64,000 bases of DNA from G963704535 sp963704535 (GTDB lineage: Bacteria; Chloroflexota; Chloroflexia; Chloroflexales; Roseiflexaceae), in contig OY969916.1 of assembly GCA_963704535.1 (NCBI GenBank), forward strand, positions 7,068,001 through 7,132,000, written 5' to 3'. A model generated the notes under the pieces. The model had not been told where the DNA came from, searched no databases, and saw only the letters and a list, made by a program, of their open reading frames with translations. The translations under genes and the position numbers were made by a program. This document shows positions 34,152 through 41,281 of the stretch, piece after piece (position 1 is the first letter of the stretch; each line of letters opens with the position of its first letter).

Positions 34152-35312
34152 ATGAGCACGACGATTATCATGGAACCGGACGTGCAGCAGAAGCTGGCCA
34201 TCCTCGGCGGCGAGGCTGCCGACGAAGTGACCGATGTGCCGGCGACCGATAGCATCCGCCAGGGCATCAAGCACGCGACCGGCTTCATCTACAACGCCAA
34301 GCAGGAGGGCGGCGGCACGGCGCGGCTGTTCAAGGTCTTGCAGACCAACGCCTGCCGCTACGCCTGCAAGTACTGCTTCACCTCCTGCGCGATCCGCCGC
34401 AAGCGCACCACCTTCAAGCCCGACGAGCTGGCGACCACGTTTGTCTCGCTCCAGCGCGAGAAGCGCGTCGATGGCCTGTTCCTCTCCTCCGGCATCGTGC
34501 CCGACGCCGACACCACGATGGAGAAGATGCTGGCCACCGTCGAGCGGCTGCGGCTGCGCGAGGGCTACACGGGCTACATCCACCTCAAGCTGATACCGGG
34601 CGCGTCGTTCGAGTACGTCGAGCGGGCGGTCGAGCTGGCCGATCGGGTGTCGCTGAACTTGGAGGCACCCAACGCGGCGCGGCTGGCCGAGCTGGCGCCC
34701 GACAAGGAGTTCGCCAGCAGCATGTGGGGCCGGCTGGCCTGGGCGGCCGAGCTGATGCGCCGGGCGCGCGCCGAGGGTCGCCCGGCCGCGCGCAGCCTTA
34801 CTACGCAGTTCGTCGTCGGGGCGGTGGGCGAGAGCGACCGCGAGTTGCTTGAGACCGTCCAGCGCGCGCACCGCGAGCTGGGGTTGTGGCGGGCTTACTT
34901 CTCGGCGTTCCACCCGATCGAGCGTTCGCCATTGGCCGACGCGCCGGCCGAGGATCCCACCCGCGCCCTGCGGCTCTACCAGTCCGACTTTATGATCCGC
35001 GACTATGGCTTCCACTACGACGAGTTGCCGTTCGACGAGCAGGGACTGCTGCCACGCGACAAGACACCCAAGCAAGCCTGGGCCGAGACCAACCTGCACG
35101 AGCCGGTCGAGGTGAACCGTGCCACGCGCGAGCAGTTGCTACGTATTCCTGGCATCGGCCCGAAGAGTGCCGACAAGATTCTCGCCGTCCGCCGAGAGAC
35201 GCGCCTGCGCGACTTCTCGCAGCTCAAAGCCCTTGGTGTAACCGTTGGGTGGGCCACACCATACGTGTTGCTTGACGGCAGACGGTCAGCGGTACAATTG
35301 CGGCTATGGTAG
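34152..35312 (+). CDS. Radical SAM protein, putative DNA modification/repair type
   Basis: 386 residues. The 4Fe-4S signature C68-x3-C72-x2-C75 lies in N-A-C-R-Y-A-C-K-Y-C-F-T-S-C. The C-terminus carries a helix-hairpin-helix, V-N-R-A-T-R-E-Q-L-L-R-I-P-G-I-G-P-K-S-A, which binds DNA non-specifically. This combination matches the 'putative DNA modification/repair radical SAM' family often found beside a uracil-DNA glycosylase-like partner; no such partner is present in this window. ATG 34152 is chosen because the family begins there and it lies 31 bases after the promoter. A 56-bp piece of this gene recurs at 38011-38066. Confidence 0.9.
   Translation: MSTTIIMEPDVQQKLAILGGEAADEVTDVPATDSIRQGIKHATGFIYNAKQEGGGTARLFKVLQTNACRYACKYCFTSCAIRRKRTTFKPDELATTFVSLQREKRVDGLFLSSGIVPDADTTMEKMLATVERLRLREGYTGYIHLKLIPGASFEYVERAVELADRVSLNLEAPNAARLAELAPDKEFASSMWGRLAWAAELMRRARAEGRPAARSLTTQFVVGAVGESDRELLETVQRAHRELGLWRAYFSAFHPIERSPLADAPAEDPTRALRLYQSDFMIRDYGFHYDELPFDEQGLLPRDKTPKQAWAETNLHEPVEVNRATREQLLRIPGIGPKSADKILAVRRETRLRDFSQLKALGVTVGWATPYVLLDGRRSAVQLRLW
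35272..35298 (+). promoter_or_regulatory. Probable sigma-70 promoter of the DinB gene
   Basis: TTGACG (35272-35277) and TACAAT (35293-35298) with a 15-base spacer, a little short, lie inside the end of the radical SAM gene and 45 bases before ATG 35344. Confidence 0.4.
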
Positions 35313-35343
35313 GAACGCCAGCTACAGAGGAGTACGTTGCACC

Positions 35344-35847
35344 ATGAATGCACATGCCTTTCGCCATTTCTACGCCTATCACTTCACGGAAAACCGCAAG
35401 ATATGGGATAGTTATATTATGCCACTATCCCCTGAACAGTTCACGCAAGATGTGAACTACTCTCATGGATCTGTGCGCGATCAAATCGTTCATCTCATGA
35501 GCGTGGATGAAATATGGTTCAGCGAACTGCAAGGCCTCGAACCTTCCGAACCGTTTCCTCCCGCTAGTATTGACGATCGGAACATTATTCGCGCACACTG
35601 GGACAATGTTGAGCAACGTATGCGCGATTATCTTGCAGCCTTGCGGGACGATATGTTGTTCGATACGCCGATCGAAGAACCGGAAGAAGACAAAGACCTC
35701 ATCGTGTGGCAAGTGCTGCTCCATGTGGCTAATCACGGCACAGATCATCGCGCACAACTGCTCAGATTGCTCAACGATCTGGGCGTCAAGACAACGTCTC
35801 AAGATTACGTCTTCTATGCCTATGAGAACGTAATGCACGCTTCTTAG
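35344..35847 (+). CDS. DinB-family protein
   Basis: 167-residue four-helix-bundle protein. Metal-binding histidines are H50 (I-V-H-L-M-S-V-D-E-I-W-F) and two in the C-terminal H-V-A-N-H-G-T-D-H-R-A-Q motif, typical of the DinB/DfsB metalloprotein family. Members act as metal-dependent thiol transferases or hydrolases, or in stress responses; the substrate here is unknown. ATG 35344 lies 11 bases after GAGGAG, slightly far. Codon choice is more A/T-rich than in the preceding gene. A hairpin-core repeat follows directly after the stop. Confidence 0.88.
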   Translation: MNAHAFRHFYAYHFTENRKIWDSYIMPLSPEQFTQDVNYSHGSVRDQIVHLMSVDEIWFSELQGLEPSEPFPPASIDDRNIIRAHWDNVEQRMRDYLAALRDDMLFDTPIEEPEEDKDLIVWQVLLHVANHGTDHRAQLLRLLNDLGVKTTSQDYVFYAYENVMHAS

Positions 35848-35905
35848 AGGCTGTCTGAAAAGGGGAGTTTGAGGGGTCGCCCCTCAAGAATCCTCTCCCC
35901 ACCCT
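35848..35905. repeat. Hairpin-core repeat
   Basis: AGAGGCTGTCTGAAAAGGGG then AGTTTGAGGGGTCGCCCCTC, starting directly at the DinB stop. Inner stem GAGGGG/CCCCTC with a short loop. It resembles the copy at 17876. Confidence 0.75.
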
Positions 35906-35918
35906 ATAAGGAGGCCAT

Positions 35919-36581
35919 ATGACACATTCACAACCTCAGGGCTTTCTCGCCGTCCCGCCCTCTGGCGAGGGACCCGGTGTATTGGTCCTACATGCCTGGT
36001 GGGGGCTGAACGACACCGTGCGAGCCGTTTGCACGCGATTGGCCGAAGCCGGTTTCGTCGCCTTCGCCCCAGACCTCTATCATGGCAAGGTCGCAGACAC
36101 CATTGCCGGTGCGGAAGCCCTTGGCAAAGCGCTCGACAGCAACTACCTCCAAGCCAAGGCCGAGATCGTCGATGCAACACGATTCCTCAGTGAACGTGCC
36201 GGCCAGGCCGGGAGCGGGATTGCCGTGGTTGGCTTCTCGCTGGGCGCGTATTATGCGCTGGACCTTTCCAATGCCGATCCCGAACACATCCACTCCGTCG
36301 TCATCTTTTACGGGACCGGAGCCGACGACTTCAGCAACTCAAAAGCAGCCTACCTCGGTCACTTTGCGGAGAATGATGAGTTTGAGCCGCAATCCAACGT
36401 CGACAGCCTGGAGGAATTACTAAAGCATGCTGGCCGCCCGGTGACGTTCTATCGCTATAGCGGCACGGGACACTGGTTCTTTGAGCCTGACCGCACGGAT
36501 GCCTATAACGAAGCGGCAGCGAGCCTGGCGTGGGAGCGAACCCTCGCCTTCCTGAGTCGTTCCTCTGAGTCCACCCAATAA
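35919..36581 (+). CDS. Dienelactone hydrolase family protein
   Basis: 220-residue alpha/beta hydrolase. V-L-V-L-H-A-W-W-G-L-N is the family's early motif; the nucleophile is in G-F-S-L-G-A, where serine replaces the cysteine of classical dienelactone hydrolases; the acid is in A-E-N-D-E-F and the His in G-T-G-H-W-F. It probably hydrolyses small lactones or esters in the cytoplasm, with unknown substrate. ATG 35919 follows AAGGAGG. The glycosylase-like gene starts 7 bases after its stop, so the two may be co-transcribed. Confidence 0.9.
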   Translation: MTHSQPQGFLAVPPSGEGPGVLVLHAWWGLNDTVRAVCTRLAEAGFVAFAPDLYHGKVADTIAGAEALGKALDSNYLQAKAEIVDATRFLSERAGQAGSGIAVVGFSLGAYYALDLSNADPEHIHSVVIFYGTGADDFSNSKAAYLGHFAENDEFEPQSNVDSLEELLKHAGRPVTFYRYSGTGHWFFEPDRTDAYNEAAASLAWERTLAFLSRSSESTQ

Positions 36582-36587
36582 GCCATT

Positions 36588-37247
36588 ATGCTGACCATCA
36601 CCGTCGATACAGCCCGTCGCTTCATCCTCGGCAAGCAGGGCTTGTGGCCTGGGCGGCGCTGGCGCGGCATCGCGGGCACCGAGCAGGCCATGCGCGCGAT
36701 CGAGTATCTGCAACTCGATCCGCTGCAAATCATCGCTCGCAGCCACGACATCACGCTGCACAGCCGCGTCCTCGATTACACGCCTGGCATGTGGGAAGAT
36801 CTGGCCTATCAGCAGCGCAAGTTCTTTGACTGGGGTGGCTGGCTGGCCGCCCGACCGATGGACGAGCTGCCGCACTGGCGCGTGGTCATGCGCCGTGAGC
36901 GCGAGCACGGCCCGCGAATTCGCGGCATCGCCCAGGACCACGCCGACGCGATCGCCGAAATGCGGGCCATCTTGCGCGAGCGCGGCACCGTGAGCAACCG
37001 CGACTTCGCGATGGCGACGCGAACGCGAACGCAGAGCTATCGCGGTCGCAAGGACAGCGCGCTGGCGTTGTATTATCTGTGGCTCACCGGCGAAGTGATG
37101 ACCCACCACCGCGAGCGTTTCGAGCGCGTCTATGCCCTGACCGAAACGGTCGCGCCGGCGCATCTCATTCGCGAAAGCGACGAGGCCGAGGCCGACCGCT
37201 TCTTGATCAAAAAGGATGTCAGCTTCTCCGGCATCTGGCGCGGCTGA
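36588..37247 (+). pseudogene. YcaQ-like winged-helix DNA glycosylase, N-terminal part (frameshifted)
   Basis: 219 residues covering the first winged-helix region of the crosslink-repair glycosylase YcaQ family: A-I-E-Y-L-Q-L-D-P-L-Q-I-I-A-R-S-H-D near 37-54, then H-S-R-V-L-D-Y. It ends early at a TGA at 37245-37247 in G-I-W-R-G. The rest of the protein continues in another frame. Adding one base in CGCGG near 37240 restores G-I-W-R-R-L-N-R-A-Q-D. Intact homologues excise bulky or crosslinked bases. Either the gene is dead, or the base was lost in sequencing. Confidence 0.75.
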
Positions 37248-37840
37248 ACCGTGCGCAAGATTCGTATCACCGCGGCGTGCCATTTGACAAAGCGAAGCAG
37301 ATCCGCGAGGCAATGCTGGCCGACGGCGAGATTATCGAGGTGCAGGTTGAGGGCTGGAAGGCGATGCACTACGCGCTCGGCAGCGACGCCGGGCTGCTGC
37401 ACGATCTGAGCGCAGGGCGCGTGCCAAAGGCGTGGACGCCGCTGGAGACGACCACGACCGAAGAGGTGGTCTTCCTCGCACCGCTCGATCAGGTCAGCGC
37501 ACGCGGGCGAGCCAAAGTGTTATTTGGCTTCGACTACGTATGGGAGGTCTACAAGCCGGAGCACCAGCGTAAGTTCGGCTACTACACGTTGCCGATTTTG
37601 TGGGGCGACCGGCTCGTCGCGCGCTTCGACAGCAAACTCGACCGGACGACCAACACGTTCGTCATCCTGGGCTTGTGGTTGGAGGACGCGGCCCTCGGCA
37701 ACGATGAGGCATTTGCGGAGGCATTGGCGCGCGGGTTTGCGCGATTCGTTACGTTTCTCGGCGCGAGCAAGCTGGATGCAACGGCGATTCGCGAGCCGCT
37801 GCTGCGCCAACGCACAAACGCTTCAAAGGAAGCGAATTGA
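37244..37840 (+). pseudogene. YcaQ-like DNA glycosylase, C-terminal part (frameshifted)
   Basis: About 198 residues continuing the protein of 36588-37247 in a different frame: L-N-R-A-Q-D-S-Y-H-R-G, then P-L-E-T-T-T-T-E-E-V-V-F-L-A-P-L-D and F-G-F-D-Y-V-W-E-V-Y-K-P-E-H-Q-R-K-F-G-Y-Y, the most conserved block of the family, and W-G-D-R-L-V-A-R-F-D. This half has no start codon or ribosome-binding site of its own at the junction, which supports a frameshift rather than two genes. Confidence 0.75.
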
Positions 37841-38010
37841 AGCGGAGTTTGATGGCGACGTATCGCCTCAGGCAGCCTTGACTATTCTTAGGAGGTCGAG
37901 ATGGCTCACGCACTGCACCATCCTTAGCGCACTCGGCCACCAGCCGCCCGACCTCACACCCTGGGCCTACGCATTCGCCAGCGGGCGGATACGGGAGTCG
38001 GCGCGTGATG

Positions 38011-38066
38011 TGGCGACCACATTTGTCTCGCTCCGGCGCGAGAAGCGCGTCGATGGGCTGTTCCTC
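38011..38066 (+). pseudogene. 56-bp fragment of the radical SAM gene
   Basis: Bases 38011-38066 match 34429-34484 of the radical SAM gene at 53 of 56 positions, in a frame that still reads A-T-T-F-V-S-L-x-R-E-K-R-V-D-G-L-F-L. No other part of the gene is found beside it. It lies in a 370-base stretch without an intact gene (37841-38214), which otherwise holds only a hairpin at 38128-38176. Confidence 0.75.
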
Positions 38067-38127
38067 AAAGCGCACGGCGTCACCCACCTGTTTTTCCGCG
38101 TCCTCAAGTAACCGCATATGGCAAGGA

Positions 38128-38176
38128 CGAAAAGGTTGGCGCTTGAGGGGTTGCCCTTCAAGCGCCAACCTTTTCG
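38128..38176. repeat. 19-bp perfect inverted repeat
   Basis: Arms 38128-38146 (CGAAAAGGTTGGCGCTTGA) and 38158-38176 are exact reverse complements with an 11-base loop that contains the GGGG...CCC core. It sits between convergent units and may act as a terminator on both strands. Confidence 0.75.
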
Positions 38177-38214
38177 ACAATCTCTAAACACCTAGCCGTT
38201 GATAATCATCTCGG

Positions 38215-38637
38215 TCATGCCCCCGGCTCGCCGCGCCTGACCTCCTGCAAGACCCAGGTGTTGCCGTCGGGGTCGCTGAAGTCGGCGAACGACCCATAGC
38301 TGGTGTGCTCGGGATCAGGCCCCGGCACCCAACTGCCATCCTTGAAGTGCCGGACCTCGCTGACCTCCACCCCGCGCCCGACCAGTTCGGCCCGTGCAGC
38401 CTCGATATCGAAGACCACCAAGTGCAGGCCCCGGACGGAGCCTGGTGTTGCGTCCGTGATACCCTTTCCGATCGTGATCGAGCACGCCGAGCCGGTTGGC
38501 GTCATCTGCACGACGCGGAACTCCTCAGTGGGGCTGGTATCGACGTCCAGGTTGAAGCCGACCTTTTCGGTGTAGAAGGTCTTGGCGCGGTCCACATCCT
38601 TGACGGGCAGCAGTACGAGTTCGAGCTTGTAATCCAC
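38215..38637 (-). CDS. VOC (glyoxalase/bleomycin-resistance fold) protein
   Basis: 140 residues, two beta-alpha-beta-beta-beta modules. V-K-D-V-D-R-A-K-T-F-Y-T-E-K-V-G-F is the family's first module, and F-S-D-P-D-G-N-T-W-V-L-Q-E ends the second, with the usual metal-ligand Glu. The function may be antibiotic binding or a small-molecule lyase or dioxygenase; nothing nearby decides it. The GTG start at 38637 follows AAGGAGGAT. A block of GGATG-type repeat words (38663-38760) and then an IS element lie upstream. Confidence 0.9.
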   Translation of the reverse strand: MDYKLELVLLPVKDVDRAKTFYTEKVGFNLDVDTSPTEEFRVVQMTPTGSACSITIGKGITDATPGSVRGLHLVVFDIEAARAELVGRGVEVSEVRHFKDGSWVPGPDPEHTSYGSFADFSDPDGNTWVLQEVRRGEPGA

Positions 38638-38662
38638 GATGCATCCTCCTTATTCTTGAGAA

Positions 38663-38760
38663 TAGAACACGGATGAGACGGATCGAACCGATGGGTACGG
38701 ATCAGGAAAAAGAAGCCATCCGTGGACATCCGCTCCATCCGTAGCATCCGTGTTCGATGG
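38663..38760. repeat. ACACGGATG-word palindromic repeat
   Basis: AACACGGATGAGACGGATCG...CCGTAGCATCCGTGTTCGAT: the ends are reverse complements (AACACGGATG/CATCCGTGTT), with more GGATG/CATCC words inside. The same words reappear at 56507-56600 inside the glyA reading frame. Confidence 0.75.
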
Positions 38761-38787
38761 CTGAACATCTCCTTTGGAACTGTACTA

Positions 38788-39752
38788 GGCTCTTTCTGCC
38801 AATCCGCTTTCCGGTATCAAGCCGCTGCGGCGGCATGCGAGAGGAGGCGAAGATAGCGTTCGATAAACGCCAGCTTGACCAGTCCCAAGTAGTTGAGTGC
38901 CAGCTTCTCGTAGCGCGTCGCGATCGCACGACACTCTTTCAGCCAGCCCACGCACTGCTCGATCGTAGAGCGACGGCGATACAGCACGCAATCATAGGTC
39001 ACTGGGCGACCAGGTTTTGGTTTTCCACTGCGCCGTTTGGGTGGAATGATTGGTTTGATACCACGCGAGCGCAACCAGTGGCGGATGCGCTGAGCGTCGT
39101 AGGCGCGGTCGGCCGCCAAGCGACGTGGTCGTCGTCGGATGCGTCCGCTAGCGCGTGGGATGGCCACCTGCTCCATCACGGTTTCGACCTGTGTTGATTT
39201 GTGAGTTTGCCCAGGCGTGAGACAGACATCGAGCGGCACGCCGTTGCCGTCACTCAGCAGATGGATTTTGGTGCTAAAGCCACCCACCGATCGTCCGAGT
39301 GCGTGGTTGCCGGGTTCGGAGTTGCCGTCAGGTCCGCTTTTTTCGGCTCCAGCAGCGGCGCGGTGGGCACGCACGATCGTGCTATCGAGCGACCATTGCT
39401 CCCAGTCGATAATGCCTTGTGCATCCAGTTTGGTTTGGAGCGTCTTGAGGATGCGATCCCAGATGCCGTTGCGGCGCCAGGTGGTGTAGCGGTCATAGAT
39501 TGTTTTCCAGTTGCCATAGCGTTCAGGAATATCGGGCCAGGGCGCGCCGGTGTGCAAACGCCAGAGGATGCCGTTGATAATCGGACGGTGCTCTTTGTAA
39601 GGATGACCAGTCTTGCCATCATTGGTCGGTAAATCTGGCTCAATCAGCGCATACTGTTCGTCAGTCAGTTCGTAGCGTGCCATCATTGCTCCGGTCTCAT
39701 TATGGTAAACCTATAGTCTACCACAACCGCTACCGGATTGTCAGAAAGAGCC
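38788..39752 (-). mobile_element. IS5-family insertion sequence
   Basis: 965-bp element with near-perfect terminal inverted repeats: 38788-38806 (GGCTCTTTCTGCCAATCCG) and 39734-39752, differing at one position. Both sides are flanked by TA (38786-38787 and 39753-39754), the expected 2-bp target duplication. It carries one complete transposase gene. The right end touches the stop codon of the DUF1801 gene. Confidence 0.9.
38817..39686 (-). CDS. IS5-family DDE transposase
   Basis: 289 residues, full length for the group. The N-terminal helix-turn-helix region has Y-E-L-T-D-E-Q-Y-A-L-I-E-P and H-R-P-I-I-N-G-I-L-W-R-L-H-T-G-A-P-W. The DDE triad is in L-D-S-T-I-V-R-A-H, A-A-D-R-A-Y-D and R-R-S-T-I-E-Q-C-V-G-W-L-K. 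It cuts and joins the ends of the surrounding element. No frameshift is seen, so the element may still be active. Confidence 0.95.
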   Translation of the reverse strand: MMARYELTDEQYALIEPDLPTNDGKTGHPYKEHRPIINGILWRLHTGAPWPDIPERYGNWKTIYDRYTTWRRNGIWDRILKTLQTKLDAQGIIDWEQWSLDSTIVRAHRAAAGAEKSGPDGNSEPGNHALGRSVGGFSTKIHLLSDGNGVPLDVCLTPGQTHKSTQVETVMEQVAIPRASGRIRRRPRRLAADRAYDAQRIRHWLRSRGIKPIIPPKRRSGKPKPGRPVTYDCVLYRRRSTIEQCVGWLKECRAIATRYEKLALNYLGLVKLAFIERYLRLLSHAAAAA

Positions 39753-40177
39753 TAGATATGCACGATCCACTGACGGATGATATGGGCGAAGGCCGATTGC
39801 CTCGCGTCAATGTCGTTCAAATCGCGAAACGTTGCCGACGCTCGGTCCTTCGCAAGCCACTCAAGCAGCGCTTCCGGGTCGGCAATCACAACGCCGGGGG
39901 TTGAGCCGTCTCGCGGTTTCGCGCCCAAGTGCAGGATGACCTGCACGCCGTCCTTCGCTCGCAGATGGAAGGTCGCGAAGTATTCCGATGTACGGAAACT
40001 CGGCGCGTTCCACTTGACGCCTTCGGCGATACTTGGATCGGCGCCGAGGATAATCTGTCTGAGGGCCAGAATCTCTTGCTTGAATGGGTGATCAAGCGCC
40101 GCCAGAAATGTCTCGACGCTCTCTGGCGCGGGCGCACTGCGCTTAGGTGGTTTTGTGCTGGAGGTTTTTGAGGCCAC
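39752..40177 (-). CDS. DUF1801 (YdhG-like) protein
   Basis: 141 residues with the family blocks P-F-K-Q-E-I-L-A-L-R-Q-I-I-L and W-N-A-P-S-F-R-T, then V-I-L-H-L-G-A-K. Family members are small proteins of unclear role, some linked to iron handling. The GTG start at 40177 follows GAGGAGGG. The TAG stop is made from the TA target duplication plus the first G of the IS element, so the original stop or last residues may have been altered, though the length looks normal. It is the third gene of the ArsR/SRPBCC/DUF1801 operon. Confidence 0.87.
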   Translation of the reverse strand: MASKTSSTKPPKRSAPAPESVETFLAALDHPFKQEILALRQIILGADPSIAEGVKWNAPSFRTSEYFATFHLRAKDGVQVILHLGAKPRDGSTPGVVIADPEALLEWLAKDRASATFRDLNDIDARQSAFAHIIRQWIVHI

Positions 40178-40187
40178 AGGGCCCTCC

Positions 40188-40673
40188 TCATGCTATCGTG
40201 GCGAGGTACTCGGCCAGGCGATCGAAGCTCTCGGTCAGGCCATCCTGCATCCCGGTCTTGAGCGCGGCGTCGCGCGCCTCCTTTGACGGGTAAAGGATCT
40301 TGTTCGTGAGCGTCGTCTTGCCGGCCTCCTCGGAGAGCAACAGCGTATTGAGCGTTTCGGGCCAGTCGCCGCCCCACGCCTCGGTGCAGACGAGCCGCTC
40401 GGGCGGCACGATCTCCTGGTACACGCCGCGCATCTCCATCTCGGTGCCGTCGGCACGGCGCCAGACGAAGCGCCAGCCCCCGCCTGGACGCAGATCGATC
40501 TCGCAGATCGGCATACTCCAGCCTTTCGGCCCCAACATCCAGTGTGCCACGTGCTCAGGCTTGGTCCACGTTTCGAAGACCAGTTCGCGCGGCGCAGCTA
40601 AGACGCGCGTGACGACGATCTCGCGATCCGATGGCGTCGTCAAGGTCGTAGCCGCGCTATGTCTCGCGATCAT
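40188..40673 (-). CDS. SRPBCC (AHSA1-like) protein
   Basis: 161 residues of the START-like fold: V-L-A-A-P-R-E-L-V-F-E-T-W-T-K-P-E-H-V opens it, followed by P-G-G-G-W-R-F and T-G-M-Q-D-G-L-T-E-S-F-D-R-L. Such proteins bind hydrophobic ligands or act as Hsp90-activator-like modules, and are very often encoded directly after an ArsR regulator, as here. ATG 40673 lies inside the end of the ArsR gene (overlap of 17 bases) with GGAGCAG upstream, indicating translational coupling. Confidence 0.92.
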   Translation of the reverse strand: MIARHSAATTLTTPSDREIVVTRVLAAPRELVFETWTKPEHVAHWMLGPKGWSMPICEIDLRPGGGWRFVWRRADGTEMEMRGVYQEIVPPERLVCTEAWGGDWPETLNTLLLSEEAGKTTLTNKILYPSKEARDAALKTGMQDGLTESFDRLAEYLATIA

Positions 40674-41007
40674 GCTTCTGCTCCTTCGCTTGCAGTTCAA
40701 TCAGATATTCGTCGAGGCGTTCGAAGCTCTCGTCCCAGAAGCGGCGATAGTCTTCGAGCCAGTCGGCCACATGCTTGAGCGGCGCCACTTCGAGCCGGCA
40801 GGGCCGCCACTGTGCCTGGCGACCTTGCGTGATCAGGCCGGCGCGCTGCAACACCTTGAGGTGCTTGGTCACGGCCGGCGGGCTGATCGCGAATGGCTCG
40901 GCCAGATCCTTGACCGATGCTTCGCCCTGTGCGAGGCGGGCAAGGATCGCGCGGCGGGTCGGGTCGGCCAGCGCCGCGAAGATCGTGCTGAGTTGATCAG
41001 GTGACAT
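40657..41007 (-). CDS. ArsR-family transcriptional regulator
   Basis: 116-residue winged-helix repressor: A-L-A-D-P-T-R-R-A-I-L-A-R-L-A-Q-G-E-A-S-V-K-D-L-A and S-P-P-A-V-T-K-H-L-K-V-L as recognition helix, then A-G-L-I. The metal-box cysteines of arsenic sensors (C-x-C) are absent, so it belongs to the SRPBCC-linked group rather than the metal sensors. It probably represses its own operon through the palindrome at 41023-41034, which lies between its -10 box and its start codon. Confidence 0.93.
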   Translation of the reverse strand: MSPDQLSTIFAALADPTRRAILARLAQGEASVKDLAEPFAISPPAVTKHLKVLQRAGLITQGRQAQWRPCRLEVAPLKHVADWLEDYRRFWDESFERLDEYLIELQAKEQKHDRET

Positions 41008-41022
41008 CTGCGAACACCAGTT

Positions 41023-41034
41023 GGTTAATTAACC
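41023..41034. promoter_or_regulatory. Candidate ArsR operator palindrome
   Basis: GGTTAATTAACC is a perfect 12-base palindrome, extended by flanking T and A, placed 16-27 bases before the ArsR start and 10 bases downstream of its -10 box. Repressor bound here would block initiation, as expected for autoregulation. Confidence 0.65.
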
Positions 41035-41043
41035 CATAGGTGA

Positions 41044-41072
41044 ATTATAGCAAATTTGTGCTGGCTTGTCAA
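41044..41072 (-). promoter_or_regulatory. Consensus sigma-70 promoter of the arsR operon
   Basis: On the minus strand TTGACA (41072-41067), a 17-base spacer, then TATAAT (41049-41044) preceded by TGC. This is a full consensus match, the strongest promoter seen in the window, 36 bases before the ArsR start. Confidence 0.85.
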
Positions 41073-41098
41073 GCGTTCTCAGAATGTCTCGCCTACGA

Positions 41099-41278
41099 TC
41101 TGTGGTGGAGAGGGGATTCTTGAGGGGCGGCCCCCTCAAACTCCCCCTTTTCAGACAGTCTGTGGTGGAGAGGGGTCTTGAGGGGGCAGCCCCCCTCAAA
41201 CTCCCCCTTTTCAGACAGTCTGTGGTGGAGAGGGGATTCTTGAGGGGCAGCCCCCTCAAACTCCCCCTTTTCAAACAG
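41099..41278. repeat. Three tandem 60-bp hairpin-core repeats
   Basis: Three copies with exact 60-base period (41099, 41159, 41219), each TCTGTGGTGGAGAGGGGATT...CCCCTTTTCAGACAG. The copies differ at only a few bases in the loop. They lie between the arsR promoter and the end of the nSTAND-WD40 gene. Confidence 0.9.
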
Positions 41279-41281
41279 TCT

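Noticed and set aside
37079..37243. Independent start of the second YcaQ half at 37079
   Set aside because: The part before 37244 has Arg/His-rich sequence unlike the family and lies under the first half; the frameshift explanation is simpler.
41099..41278. CRISPR-like array
   Set aside because: The three units are near-identical along the full 60 bases, with no unique spacers and no cas genes; they are tandem hairpin repeats.
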